From positions 1,736,001 to 1,800,000 of the forward strand of contig OY970313.1 of the NCBI GenBank assembly GCA_963716445.1: DNA of 64,000 nucleotides, in the 5' to 3' direction. The stretch is from JAAYBF01 sp963716445 (GTDB taxonomy: Bacteria > Actinomycetota > Thermoleophilia > Solirubrobacterales > Thermoleophilaceae). Every line of letters begins with the position of its first letter. Within the stretch, counting starts at the first letter, position 1. Below the pieces are notes generated by a model that had not been told where the DNA came from, searched no databases, and saw only the letters and a list, made by a program, of their open reading frames with translations. The position numbers and the translations under genes are program-made. This document shows, in pieces, positions 32,066 to 40,430 of the stretch.

Positions 32066-33150
32066 CCGAAGCCGGCGCGTTCTCCGTCGCAGTCCGCCGC
32101 GAGGCAGGCCCCGACGCGGTTTGGGACGAGTTCGTCGAGCAGGCGCCCGGCGGCCACCACGTCCAGACGAGCCGCTGGGCGGAGGTCAAGCGAACCGTCG
32201 GCTGGCGGGCGCTGAGGGTCGTCGTCGAGCGAGATCGCCGCCTCGTGAGCGGCTGCCAGGTGCTGCTGCGCCCGCTGGGTCGGCTTGGCGCGGTCGCGTA
32301 CGTGCCGCGTGGACCGGTCGACGCCCCGGACGCGACGGCCGCCGAACGTGCCGCGACGCTCGATGCCCTCGACCGACTCGCGAAGGAGGAGCGCTTCCTG
32401 CATCTCAAGATCCAGCCGCCCGCGGGCGGCGAGACCGCCGCGGCGGCGCTGCAGCGCCGCGGGTACCGCCGCAGCCGGCTCGAGACCGCGCCGACCGCAA
32501 CGGTGATGCTCGACGTCAGGCGCTCGACCGAGGACCTGCGGGCGGCGATGCGCGCCAACGCCCGCCGCAACCTCCGGCGCGCGGAACGCCAAGGGGTCGT
32601 CGTCAGGGAGGGAGACGAGCGCGACCTCGCCACGTTGATACGCCTGATCGGCGCGACGGCGAGCCGGCAGGGCTTCGACCCATATCCGGACCGTTACTAC
32701 GAGACGATGTGGCAGGCGTTCGCGACCGACGGCCATGCCCATCTAGTCGTCGCGGAACACGAGGGCGATCCGCTCGCCGCGCTGATGCTGATCGCCTTCG
32801 GAGAGACCGTGCTCTACAAGATCGGCGGCTGGTCCGGAGAGCCGCGGTCGATCCGCCCGAACGAGCTCGCCCACTGGCACGCCGCGCAGTGGGCGAGCCG
32901 CGCCGGCTACCGCTGGTACGACCTCGAGGGCATCGACCTGGCGATCGCTCGGGCGGTGCTCGCCGGCGACGAGCCGCCCAAGGCTCCGCAGGCTGGCGTC
33001 AGTCACTTCAAGCTCGGCCTCGGCGGAGCGATCACGGTCTTTCCCGCAGCGTACGACCGCGTGCCCAGGGGTCCCCTGGGCCGCGCGTCGCGCGGCCCGG
33101 CGATCGCCTTCGAGCGGCTCGCCCCGTGGGCGCTAGGTCGCGGTACCTGA
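32062..33150 (+). CDS. FemAB/FemX-like peptidyl or acyl transferase
   Basis: A 362-residue FemAB-family protein. Q-T-S-R-W-A-E-V-K near residue 36 and V-A-Y-V-P-R-G-P-V near 78 are typical of the peptidoglycan-bridge FemX/FemA group. M-R-A-N-A-R-R-N-L-R-R-A-E starts the second half, and Y-K-I-G-G-W-S-G near residue 255 and Y-D-L-E-G-I-D lie near the active-site cleft. Family members transfer amino acids from aminoacyl-tRNA to cell-wall precursors. It starts at GTG 32062 inside the stop of the deacetylase gene and converges with the ATP-grasp gene with an 18-bp overlap. The substrate (peptidoglycan or exopolysaccharide) is not resolved. Confidence 0.86.
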   Translation: MTEAGAFSVAVRREAGPDAVWDEFVEQAPGGHHVQTSRWAEVKRTVGWRALRVVVERDRRLVSGCQVLLRPLGRLGAVAYVPRGPVDAPDATAAERAATLDALDRLAKEERFLHLKIQPPAGGETAAAALQRRGYRRSRLETAPTATVMLDVRRSTEDLRAAMRANARRNLRRAERQGVVVREGDERDLATLIRLIGATASRQGFDPYPDRYYETMWQAFATDGHAHLVVAEHEGDPLAALMLIAFGETVLYKIGGWSGEPRSIRPNELAHWHAAQWASRAGYRWYDLEGIDLAIARAVLAGDEPPKAPQAGVSHFKLGLGGAITVFPAAYDRVPRGPLGRASRGPAIAFERLAPWALGRGT

Positions 33151-34353
33151 GTCGCCGCCCGCGGCTCTCGCCTTCCGCCGGCCGAGCAGGGTCGGCGCAC
33201 GCTGCACCATCCGCGATACGAGCGAGGGAACCGCCGCCAACAGCGGCCTGGGGTCGTCCGCCGCGAGCACTGCGAACTGGACCGGCGGGCGGATGGATCG
33301 CAGATAGGCCCCTGGCGAGAGGGTCCCATCCCGGATCTGCGCCCCGGCGGCGAGCACATCGGTGGCCATCCGAACCCAGCGCACCCCGGAGCGAGCCCGC
33401 AGCTCATCGGGCAGCTCGCCGTTCGCGAGCTGGAGGCCCAGGTACGGGAAGTCCACGCCCGCGCGAGCCCCGAGCGCGAACCACGTCCAGAGGCGTGGAT
33501 TCACGTCGAGCACCTTGTACTCGCCACTGCGCGGATCGCGCTTGAACTCCACCTCGATCAGGCCGCTGTAGCCGATCGCCTCGAGCAGTCGGCGGGCATC
33601 GCGCTCGACCTCGGGCGCGTCGACGGTCTCGACGAACGAGCTCGAATGGCCGAAGGTGACCGGGTACTGGCGGCGGCGGCGGGCGACGATCGAGCCGACC
33701 GGGCGCCCCTCCACGCAAGCGGCGCCGAACGAGAACTGCTCCTCTCCTCCGCCCGGGATCAGCTCCTGAACCATCACGTGCGCGGCGCCGACCATCGCGC
33801 AGGCCTCGTCGTAGCGTGCGATCAGCTCGTCGCGATCGCTCACCGGCCACGCCTTGTCGTGCGTGAAGCGGTTGAGGCCCTGCTTGGCGGCCGGCTTGAG
33901 GATACAGGGAAACGTCAGGTCGATGCTGCGGAGCTCGTCGCGGCTCGCGGGATGGTGCGTCCATGGCGCCGCGACGCCGACCGAAGCCGCCAGCTCGTAG
34001 GTCAGGAGCTTGTCGTAGGCGAGGCGGGTCTGCTCCCAGGGAGGCGTCGTGAGACGGAACGGGTCCGCAAGCGCGGCGTGGTGCCTGGCCACGAGCGCAG
34101 CGGTCTCATCGCTCGTGGCGAACAGCGTCCAGCCGTGAAGGTCGTGCTCGTCGGCGAGCGCGACGAGGAAACCGGCCTGCTCCGCCTCGCCGACGTCTCC
34201 CGGCCACGGGAGGCTGCGCGCGACGTAGCGCGATCGACGAGCGACCAGGTAGTCGCCCTCGTCGATCACCCATACCTGGATCCCCCGCCGGCCGAGGCTA
34301 CGAGCGATCCCGAGCGCCCTCGAGTCGCCGCCGATGACGAGGGCGCCGCCCAT
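33133..34353 (-). CDS. ATP-grasp ligase
   Basis: A 406-residue ATP-grasp enzyme. The N-domain starts G-G-A-L-V-I-G-G-D-S-R-A-L-G-I-A-R-S-L-G. F-P-C-I-L-K-P-A-A-K and V-Q-E-L-I-P-G-G-G-E belong to the ATP-binding core, and L-D-V-N-P-R-L-W-T-W carries the metal-binding Asn near residue 314. It is similar in type to D-aspartate/carboxylate-amine ligases found in exopolysaccharide loci. A peptide-like bond on a sugar or lipid unit is possible, and the nearby FemAB and deacetylase genes fit that idea. ATG 34353 is the start; a far longer open frame upstream runs antisense-like through the lysyl-oxidase gene and is not coding. The actual substrate is unknown. Confidence 0.88.
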   Translation of the reverse strand: MGGALVIGGDSRALGIARSLGRRGIQVWVIDEGDYLVARRSRYVARSLPWPGDVGEAEQAGFLVALADEHDLHGWTLFATSDETAALVARHHAALADPFRLTTPPWEQTRLAYDKLLTYELAASVGVAAPWTHHPASRDELRSIDLTFPCILKPAAKQGLNRFTHDKAWPVSDRDELIARYDEACAMVGAAHVMVQELIPGGGEEQFSFGAACVEGRPVGSIVARRRRQYPVTFGHSSSFVETVDAPEVERDARRLLEAIGYSGLIEVEFKRDPRSGEYKVLDVNPRLWTWFALGARAGVDFPYLGLQLANGELPDELRARSGVRWVRMATDVLAAGAQIRDGTLSPGAYLRSIRPPVQFAVLAADDPRPLLAAVPSLVSRMVQRAPTLLGRRKARAAGGDSGTAT

Positions 34354-34367
34354 GGTTGTCCGGGAAG

Positions 34368-37130
34368 CTACTGGCCTGCCGAGCGGTGGGCAGCCACGCG
34401 CGCGGCGCTCAGCGCGGACGCATAGACGGCGACCTCGTCGACGGTCCCGGCGAAGAGCTCCCCGGAGCCGCTCCACGAGCCGACGAACAGGCCCTGGCTG
34501 CTGTTGGTCGCCCCGCCGGTGAGTCCCGCGCTGGCAACCTGCGCTCCATTGACGTAGAGCCGGCGCGTCGTTCCGTCGAAGGTCCCGACGACGTGGTAAG
34601 TGGACCCCGCCTGGATCGCCCCGAGCGGCGCCTGCAGCCGTTGGCGCACGCCGAACTGCATGATGGTGAGCTCGAGGCGGGGACCGTTGAACTGCAGCGA
34701 ATAGGCCTCCGGCTTGGTGACCACCGAGCGGAACTGGCCGGCTGCGGGGAGCGATGTCGGCTTGATCCAGGCCTCGAGGCTGAGCTGGGTCGAAAGCCCG
34801 AGCGAGGCGGAACTCGGCACGCGGACGTGGTCGTTGACCCCGTCGAGGGCAACCGCCTTGTCGAGGCCGTCCGAGACCAGCAGGCTCGTCGCTCCAGTCA
34901 CTGCGCCGTTGAGGTAGGCGCCATTGTTGACGCCCCTGGCGTCGGCTGCCGTCGTGCCCGTGTCGCCGAGCCGCCAGTGGCTCACCGGGTCGTCGGCAAG
35001 CACGATCGAGGCGTACGAGGAGGGCGGCGGCGGGGGCGGCGCCGCGAGCGTCGTCGCGGTCGCCGGGCCGGACCAGTTCGACGCGTTCGTCGCGTTGCGG
35101 GCGCGCACGCGGAAGAAGTACTGCGTGCTCGCCGAGAGGCCGGTGACCGAGTGCTGGGTCGTCCCACTCGGGAGGACGGTGGCCTGGGGCGACGTGAACT
35201 GGCTCGCCGTGTCGCGCTCGACCACGAACTCCGTCTCGTTGGACGAATTGTCGACCCACTGCAGGTCGATCTGCGACGTCGAGATCGGGGTCGCCATCAG
35301 GTCGTTCGGCGCCACGACCGTCGGATCCGGCGGTGGCGGTGCGCTGCCGGCCGCGTTCAGGTGCGCGCTCACGCGGCTGGCGGACAGCGCGGCGGCGTAC
35401 ACGGCGACCTCGTCGACCGTCCCCCTGAAGCGCTCGCTGAATCCGTCCCACGACCCGACGTTGAGCGGGTTGGCGTTCGACCCGATCGCACCGGTCAGAG
35501 CGCTTGTCGCGACCTGAGCGCCGTTGACGTACAGCCGCGCCGTCGCGCCGTCGTAGGTTCCGACCACGTGATAGGCCAAGCCTGCCACGACCGCGCCGGC
35601 CGGAGCCTGCGTTCGGAAGCGCTGTCCGGATCGCATCACCGTGAACTCCAGTCGCGGCCCGTTGAACTGCAGCGAGTAGGCCTCGGGCTTGGTCGCGACC
35701 GTAGCGAAGCCGCCTGCGGCGGGAATCGCCTCCGGCTTGATCCATGCCTCCACGGACACCGCCGCCGTCGGGCTCAGGCCGCCCGAGCTGGGCACCCGCA
35801 CGTAGTCGTTGACGCCGTCGAGACGGACGGCGCGGTTGGTCTCGCCGGTGAGCAGGCCGGTGACGCCGAGCTGCGGCGCGTTGAGATAGGTGCCCGCCTG
35901 AGCGCCCGTGACGTCGGCCGCGGTCGTGCCGCTCGTCTCGCCGAGGCGCCAGAAGCCCGACGGACCGTCCGCCATGACCGCGCTCGAGTACGGGGTCGTC
36001 CCGCCGGTGGACCCGCCCCGGTCGAGCGTGATCGTGTCGGTCTCCGAGCCGGACCACTTCCCCGACGCGTCCCTGAGCTGGACGTGGACCGTCTTGACTC
36101 CGTCGGTCGCCGTCCCACCGTAGGCGGGGTCGGTCAGGCTCCAGGAGATCGCCATCGCGGCCGAGCCCGACCCTGTGAAGCTCCGCGCGGCCGTCCACGT
36201 CGTGCCGTTGTTGGAGAGGCGTACCTGCGTCACTCCGCTGACGTCGTCGCGGCCGATGACCTTGACGGTGACGTTGGGCGACGAGGTCTTCTCGGCGATG
36301 TCGTTGACCCGCACCGTGCCCTCGGGAGCGTCGGAGTCGAGGATCGCGCCGCCCTGCACCCGGAAGCGCCTGACCCCCTCGTTGGCGAGGACGTCCTCGC
36401 GGCTTGCGTCCGCCTTTCCGGCGCTCTCGATGACCTTGTTCTGGGGATCGGTGACCGATCTGAGGACGTAGTCGCCGTCCGCGAGCCTCGCCTGGTCGAG
36501 ATCGATCCACTGCTCGAAGCGCCAGTAGTCGTAGGTGTCCCCCCAGCCGGCGGAGAGACCCTGGACCATCAGGTTCTGGCTGTTCGGGGAGCAGCCCTCC
36601 CACGGGAAGACGGCCGGGTAGGGGGTGCCGGCGAGCGTACGGATGAACTCCTCGTCGAGGACGCAGCTGGTCGTCTTCGTGCCGATCTCCTCCGGCGCGC
36701 CCTGGCTCCTTCCGCTCGCCACCCAGGCGTCGTACTCCGCCGCTGTCCAGAGCTGGTACCGACCCCAGTCGTCGTAGTGGTAGTGGGCGTGCTCGACGTG
36801 GTAGTAGAAGCTGCCGATCGTCGTGTCGGTGAAGCCGCCGGCATCGTCGTGGACGCGCTGGACGGCCGGGCCCTGCTTCGTCGTGGGGTTGATCGTGGAC
36901 CGCATCTCCAGCTTGCCCTCACCGCCGTTCCAGACCGTGTTCGTGAAGCGCAGCACGTTGTGCATGACGCCGCTGCCGTTCTGGCTGACGTCGGCGCGGT
37001 CGAAGCGCAGATCGCGCGGCGCCAGCGTCTTCAGGTCGGGGTACTGGACGGTCGCCGCCTCGGCGACGGGCGCTGCCAGGCAAGCGGCCAGAATCGCACA
37101 GACGAAGATGAGCGCCGAACGGGTGCGCAT
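34368..37130 (-). CDS. secreted lysyl-oxidase-like protein with Ig, LamG and FN3 domains
   Basis: A 920-residue exported protein. Signal peptide at residues 1-25 (ends V-A-E-A). A lysyl-oxidase-like domain spans about 28-255 and holds the copper-ligand-like cluster H-V-E-H-A-H-Y-H-Y-D-D-W (His111, 114, 116, 118). An Ig-like segment covers about 275-375. LamG/concanavalin domain 1 lies at about 385-590, an FN3 module at about 605-695 (V-V-A-P-N-D-L-M-A-T-P) and LamG domain 2 at about 710-915. The two LamG domains are close repeats (A-W-I-K-P; K-P-E-A-Y-S-L-Q-F-N-G-P-R-L-E). Bacterial members of this oxidase family are known mainly as sequence predictions; amine oxidation or cross-linking outside the cell is inference. 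The 3' end lies 14 bp from the ATP-grasp start. Confidence 0.86.
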   Translation of the reverse strand: MRTRSALIFVCAILAACLAAPVAEAATVQYPDLKTLAPRDLRFDRADVSQNGSGVMHNVLRFTNTVWNGGEGKLEMRSTINPTTKQGPAVQRVHDDAGGFTDTTIGSFYYHVEHAHYHYDDWGRYQLWTAAEYDAWVASGRSQGAPEEIGTKTTSCVLDEEFIRTLAGTPYPAVFPWEGCSPNSQNLMVQGLSAGWGDTYDYWRFEQWIDLDQARLADGDYVLRSVTDPQNKVIESAGKADASREDVLANEGVRRFRVQGGAILDSDAPEGTVRVNDIAEKTSSPNVTVKVIGRDDVSGVTQVRLSNNGTTWTAARSFTGSGSAAMAISWSLTDPAYGGTATDGVKTVHVQLRDASGKWSGSETDTITLDRGGSTGGTTPYSSAVMADGPSGFWRLGETSGTTAADVTGAQAGTYLNAPQLGVTGLLTGETNRAVRLDGVNDYVRVPSSGGLSPTAAVSVEAWIKPEAIPAAGGFATVATKPEAYSLQFNGPRLEFTVMRSGQRFRTQAPAGAVVAGLAYHVVGTYDGATARLYVNGAQVATSALTGAIGSNANPLNVGSWDGFSERFRGTVDEVAVYAAALSASRVSAHLNAAGSAPPPPDPTVVAPNDLMATPISTSQIDLQWVDNSSNETEFVVERDTASQFTSPQATVLPSGTTQHSVTGLSASTQYFFRVRARNATNASNWSGPATATTLAAPPPPPPSSYASIVLADDPVSHWRLGDTGTTAADARGVNNGAYLNGAVTGATSLLVSDGLDKAVALDGVNDHVRVPSSASLGLSTQLSLEAWIKPTSLPAAGQFRSVVTKPEAYSLQFNGPRLELTIMQFGVRQRLQAPLGAIQAGSTYHVVGTFDGTTRRLYVNGAQVASAGLTGGATNSSQGLFVGSWSGSGELFAGTVDEVAVYASALSAARVAAHRSAGQ

Positions 37131-37222
37131 GAAGAAGACGGGCCTCCAGAGTCCAGTGACGGGCGGTGATCCCTTGCTAACACGGCCGACGTCGAACCGC
37201 AAGCCGGGAGCGCAGGAAGACC

Positions 37223-37552
37223 TCAGTATGCCTGCTTCGCAACGAGCCTTCCAGCGCGAAAGCAAAAGCGAAACGTCCGTGGGCGCCCGAGCCCGTCGCC
37301 CCTGCTCTCGGGGTACTCGAGGCAGGAGTCGCCGTCGACCTCCCGCACGGCCGCGGGCTCGCCGAGCTCATAGCGGACCTCGTCCTCGGCGACGCCAGAC
37401 GGAATCTGCTCGAACTGATCCGCGGTAACGCCGGAGCGGGCGCCGTTCGCGCCGTCGTCTCCGCACGACGAAAGCCCAGCAGTCGCGAGCGCAAGCAGCG
37501 CGATCGCCGTCGCCGCTCGTGTCCTCGACTGCCGTGACATCGCAATTTGCAT
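37223..37552 (-). CDS. small lipoprotein (BamE/SmpA-like C-terminus)
   Basis: A 109-residue lipoprotein. The signal peptide has the lipobox L-S-S-C followed by G-D-D-G (Cys at about residue 30). The mature part contains I-P-S-G-V-A-E-D-E-V-R-Y-E-L-G-E-P, a pattern seen in BamE/SmpA-like small domains. ATG 37552 and ATG 37540 are both possible starts. It lies 93 bp upstream of the lysyl-oxidase gene on the same strand and is divergent from the CAP-protein gene. The 191-bp gap between them holds the c-di-AMP riboswitch for the other strand. A cell-envelope role is inferred from export only. Confidence 0.75.
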   Translation of the reverse strand: MQIAMSRQSRTRAATAIALLALATAGLSSCGDDGANGARSGVTADQFEQIPSGVAEDEVRYELGEPAAVREVDGDSCLEYPESRGDGLGRPRTFRFCFRAGRLVAKQAY

Positions 37553-37599
37553 GTTTAGCTCTCGGCGTTCCGTCCCGCTGCTTGGTTATGGTTCCCGAA

Positions 37600-37728
37600 A
37601 TGCCGAATCGCCACGGTCAGCCGTGGCGACCGGGGGACCCACGATTTCGGGGCTAATCGTCGGATTGCACCGACGACGCGCTGCTTCTTCTGCGCGAGCC
37701 CGTCAGCTAACCCCGCAGGCCCGAGAAG
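37600..37728 (+). ncRNA. c-di-AMP (ydaO/yuaA) riboswitch, copy 1
   Basis: A ydaO-type aptamer in the leader of the CAP-domain gene at 37744. It opens GCCGAATC, then has a strong stem TCGCCACGG/CCGTGGCGA, then CGGGGGACCC, CGGGGC near 37660, and the diagnostic 3' strand GAGCCCGTCAGCTAACCCC followed by GCAGGC, which closes P1 with GCC. It matches two other copies in this window in these same strings. The gene start lies about 16 bp beyond the aptamer, so control may be by termination or start-site access; neither is resolved. Confidence 0.9.
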
Positions 37729-37743
37729 GAGAGAGGTACCAAC

Positions 37744-38190
37744 GTGCCGAAGAGCCTAGCCCTCCTATGCCTGGCCGCACTCTGCGTGGGGGCGCCCGGC
37801 GTCGCTCAGGGATCGACCGCCGAGCCCGATCCCATCGTCGAGACGATCAACGCGGCTCGCGCGTCGCACGGGCTGCGGCCGCTGCGGCCCTCGCCTTCGC
37901 TCGCCCGCAGCGCGGCGCGCTACTCGCGCTCGCTGATCAGGGCCGACCGCTTCTCCCACGCCGGCCGCATCCACGCGAGCCGGCGCTTCAGACGCTTGGG
38001 GGAGGCGATCGCGCTGCACCCCGGCTGGCGCCCCCGGCGGCGGACGACCGTCAGACGCTGGCTGCGCTCCTCCGGCCACCGCGCCCTCCTGCTGAGCCGC
38101 GACTTCACCCATGTCGGAGCGGGGCTCTCGCGCGGCCGCTATGGGCGCGGCCACGCGACGATCTGGACGCTCCAGCTCGGCGCCCACTGA
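37744..38190 (+). CDS. secreted CAP/SCP-domain protein
   Basis: A 148-residue exported CAP-domain protein of the YkwD type. Signal peptide about 1-23 (ends A-Q-G). Family landmarks: I-N-A-A-R-A-S-H-G-L-R-P-L, R-F-S-H-A-G-R with the conserved His, G-E-A-I-A, W-L-R-S-S-G-H-R-A-L-L-L and H-V-G-A-G-L near the end. It starts with GTG 37744 after the purine-rich site GAAGGAGAGAGG. CAP proteins of this type occur in sporulating and Gram-positive bacteria, and their role is not firmly known. Expression is probably controlled by the c-di-AMP riboswitch upstream, which links the gene to cell-wall homeostasis. Confidence 0.88.
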   Translation: MPKSLALLCLAALCVGAPGVAQGSTAEPDPIVETINAARASHGLRPLRPSPSLARSAARYSRSLIRADRFSHAGRIHASRRFRRLGEAIALHPGWRPRRRTTVRRWLRSSGHRALLLSRDFTHVGAGLSRGRYGRGHATIWTLQLGAH

Positions 38191-38204
38191 CCGACGGCGC
38201 TGCG

Positions 38205-38690
38205 TCAGCTCAGCGGACGGGCGGGATTCCCGGCGACGGTCGCACCGGGAGCCACGTCGCGGGTCACGACCGCGCCGGCGCCGACCAGCGCCCCTGCGCC
38301 GATGGCCACGCCGCCCAGCACGACGGCCCCGGAGCCGATCGACGCGCCGTCCTCGATCCGCGTCGCGAGCATCGTCCAGTCGTCCGAGCCCTGCAGCTCG
38401 CCGCCCACGTTGGTCGCGCGAGGGTGCTTGTCGTTGACGAACATCACCCCGTGTCCCACGAAGACGCGGTCGCCGATCGTCACGCCCTCGCAGACGAAGG
38501 TGTGGCTCTGGATCTTGCAGTCTGCGCCGATCTCGACGCCGTTCTGGATCTCCACGAACGGGCCGATCCGCGAACGGTCGCCGACCGTGCATCCGTAGAG
38601 GTTGACGAACGACTGGACGCGGACGTCCTCCCCGAACTCGACGTCGGCGATCAGCCGGCCCTGGGCCTCGTTGGCGGGTTGGCCGGTCAT
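38205..38690 (-). CDS. hexapeptide-repeat acyltransferase
   Basis: A 161-residue left-handed beta-helix acyltransferase. Hexapeptide turns are visible from V-R-V-Q-S-F-V-N-L-Y-G-C-T-V-G-D to G-A-G-A-V-V-T-R-D-V-A-P-G-A-T-V-A-G-N-P-A-R-P. The central part, I-Q-S-H-T-F-V-C-E-G-V with H-G-V-M-F-V-N-D, resembles sugar-nucleotide N-acetyltransferases of the WlbB/WbpD type, which act on 3-amino sugars. An aminotransferase and dehydrogenase that could make such a sugar are encoded at 9907-12128. ATG 38690 is the natural start. It lies 19 bp downstream of the MaoC-type hydratase gene stop on the same strand. Assignment to the polysaccharide locus is inference. Confidence 0.85.
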   Translation of the reverse strand: MTGQPANEAQGRLIADVEFGEDVRVQSFVNLYGCTVGDRSRIGPFVEIQNGVEIGADCKIQSHTFVCEGVTIGDRVFVGHGVMFVNDKHPRATNVGGELQGSDDWTMLATRIEDGASIGSGAVVLGGVAIGAGALVGAGAVVTRDVAPGATVAGNPARPLS

Positions 38691-38709
38691 CGGCGGAGCC
38701 CCCGCTCCG

Positions 38710-39213
38710 TCAGGCGGACCCGACGTCGCGTCGCGGAACGAGCACCGCGCGCTTGAACTCGGCGACCAGCGTGCCGTCCTGGTTGTGGACTCGCGTGTGG
38801 ACGCGCACGACGCCGCGGTCCGGCTTCGACGCCGAGGGCCGAACCTCGAGCACCTCGGACTCGCAGAAGAGCGTGTCACCGTGGAACACGGGCGCGGGAT
38901 GCGATAGCTCGTCGGTCGCGAGGTTGGCGATCGCCTTGCCGGACACGTCGCCGACCGACATGCCGAGCGCGAGCGAGTAGACCAGCGGCCCGACCACGAC
39001 GTTGCGCCCCTGCTGGGACTGCTTGGCGTAGACGTCGTTGATGTGCAGCGGGTGGTGGTTCATCGTGAGCAGGCAGAACAGGTGGTCGTCCGCCTCGGTC
39101 ACGGTCTTCGCGGGCCAGTGCTTGTAGACGGCGCCCTCCTCGAACTGCTCGAGGTAGCGGCCGTACTGGCGCGCGCCCGAGGCCTCGCGGGTCGCCTGGT
39201 CTGTGTCGATCAT
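38710..39213 (-). CDS. MaoC-type hydratase, probable mesaconyl-CoA hydratase
   Basis: A 167-residue single hot-dog-fold MaoC-family protein. The hydratase segment M-N-H-H-P-L-H-I-N-D-V-Y-A-K near residue 56 places His in the usual spot, although the usual Asp before it is replaced by Asn. G-R-N-V-V-V-G-P-L-V follows. Short MaoC proteins occur in actinobacterial EMC-pathway clusters, where they hydrate mesaconyl-CoA to beta-methylmalyl-CoA. The malyl-CoA lyase gene is divergent from it 147 bp away, which supports the assignment. A GAGGAG ribosome-binding site precedes ATG 39213, and the operator-like motif shared with the acyl-CoA dehydrogenase begins only 14 bp upstream. Confidence 0.83.
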   Translation of the reverse strand: MIDTDQATREASGARQYGRYLEQFEEGAVYKHWPAKTVTEADDHLFCLLTMNHHPLHINDVYAKQSQQGRNVVVGPLVYSLALGMSVGDVSGKAIANLATDELSHPAPVFHGDTLFCESEVLEVRPSASKPDRGVVRVHTRVHNQDGTLVAEFKRAVLVPRRDVGSA

Positions 39214-39226
39214 CTGCTCCTCGTCA

Positions 39227-39249
39227 CGTCGGTTGATTCGTCAGTCAAT
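39227..39249 (-). promoter_or_regulatory. operator-like motif A (shared with 48782)
   Basis: A 23-bp sequence identical to the one at 48782-48804, containing the imperfect inverted repeat TTGATT-CGTC-AGTCAA (five of six pairs match). It sits just upstream of the ribosome-binding site of the MaoC hydratase gene. The size and symmetry suit a TetR-family operator. The regulator is not encoded in the window. Confidence 0.75.
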
Positions 39250-39359
39250 CGGGAAGGCGCGCAACTCTACCGGCCGGGGGCGGCCCTGCCGCCGTTCTCG
39301 GACGCCGCCCGGGCGGCCGGCGCCGTCCGGGCGCTTGCGGCCAGTATTCTGCGCTCCCC

Positions 39360-40424
39360 ATGCGCAATCCACGTGACTTCTTCAAGCCCCTCGCCGTAGG
39401 CGCGCCCGAGCCGGTTCAGGACATCCCGTTCAAGCCCTCGCGGATGATCCACTTCCTCGACTTCTCGAACGAGAAGATGGTCGCCAAGGCGCCCGACATC
39501 GCCGGCAAGGTCGACATCCTGCTCGGTAACCTCGAGGACGCGATCCCGATCGATCGCAAGGAGGCCGCGCGCGAGGGCCTGATCACCGTCGGCCGCGAGA
39601 TGGAGCTCGGCGACACCGCGCTCTGGGTGCGCGTCAACTCGCTCGAGAGCCCGTGGGCGCTCGACGACCTGACGCAGCTCGTCGCCGCGATCGGCGACCG
39701 GCTCGAGACGATCATGGTCCCGAAGGTCGAGGGCCCCTGGGACATCCACTACGTCGACCGCCTGCTCGCCCAGCTCGAGGCCAAGGCCGGCGTCCGGCGG
39801 CCGATCCTGATCCACGCGATCCTCGAGACCGGCATGGGCGTCGTCAACCTCGAGCAGATCGCGACCGCCAGCCCGCGCATGCAGGGCATGAGCTTCGGCC
39901 CGGCCGACCTCGCCGCCTCGCGCCGGATGAAGACGACCCGCGTCGGCGGCGGGCATCCCGGCTACCGAGTAATCGAGGATCCCGATCCCGAGAACCCCGA
40001 GCTGCCGCGCCAGACCGCCCAGCAGGACCCCTGGCACTACTCGATCGCGCGCATGGTCGACGCCTGCACCTCGGCCGGCATCCTCCCCTTCTACGGCCCC
40101 TACGGCGACATCAAGGACGTCGAGGGCTGCGAGGCGCAGTTCCGGGCGGCGTTCCTGCTCGGCTGCGTCGGCGCCTGGTCGCTGCACCCGGTGCAGATCG
40201 ACATCGCCAAGAAGGTCTTCTCGCCCGACCCGGACGAGGTCGCCTTCGCCAAGAAGGTGATCGAGGCGATCCCGGACGGCGCTGGCGTCCACATGATCGA
40301 CGGCAAGATGCAGGACGACGCCACCTGGAAGCAGTGCAAGGTGATGGTCAACCTCGCCGAGATGCTCGCCAAGAAGGACCCCGAGCTGGCCGAGGCCTAC
40401 GGCTTCGCGTCGCTCGTTGGCTAG
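39360..40424 (+). CDS. mcl: L-malyl-CoA/beta-methylmalyl-CoA lyase
   Basis: A 354-residue CitE/HpcH-type CoA lyase of the Mcl1 group. The start R-N-P-R-D-F-F-K-P-L, F-K-P-S-R-M-I-H-F-L-D, the metal-ligand segments N-L-E-D-A-I-P and E-T-G-M-G-V-V-N-L-E, and the long C-terminal extension are typical of Mcl rather than of the shorter citrate lyase beta subunits. The reaction is the reversible cleavage of (2R,3S)-beta-methylmalyl-CoA to glyoxylate and propionyl-CoA, or of malyl-CoA to acetyl-CoA and glyoxylate. It belongs to the EMC pathway. It is divergent from the MaoC hydratase. No copy of the shared operator-like motif is seen directly in front of this gene, although its promoter is only about 100 bp away from motif A. 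Confidence 0.92.
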   Translation: MRNPRDFFKPLAVGAPEPVQDIPFKPSRMIHFLDFSNEKMVAKAPDIAGKVDILLGNLEDAIPIDRKEAAREGLITVGREMELGDTALWVRVNSLESPWALDDLTQLVAAIGDRLETIMVPKVEGPWDIHYVDRLLAQLEAKAGVRRPILIHAILETGMGVVNLEQIATASPRMQGMSFGPADLAASRRMKTTRVGGGHPGYRVIEDPDPENPELPRQTAQQDPWHYSIARMVDACTSAGILPFYGPYGDIKDVEGCEAQFRAAFLLGCVGAWSLHPVQIDIAKKVFSPDPDEVAFAKKVIEAIPDGAGVHMIDGKMQDDATWKQCKVMVNLAEMLAKKDPELAEAYGFASLVG

Positions 40425-40430
40425 GCGAGG

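Noticed and set aside
34354..36603. Upstream extension of the ATP-grasp frame to about 1,150 residues
   Set aside because: The extension runs through the lysyl-oxidase/LamG gene in another frame on the same strand and has no domain; the ATG at 34353 fits the fold start.
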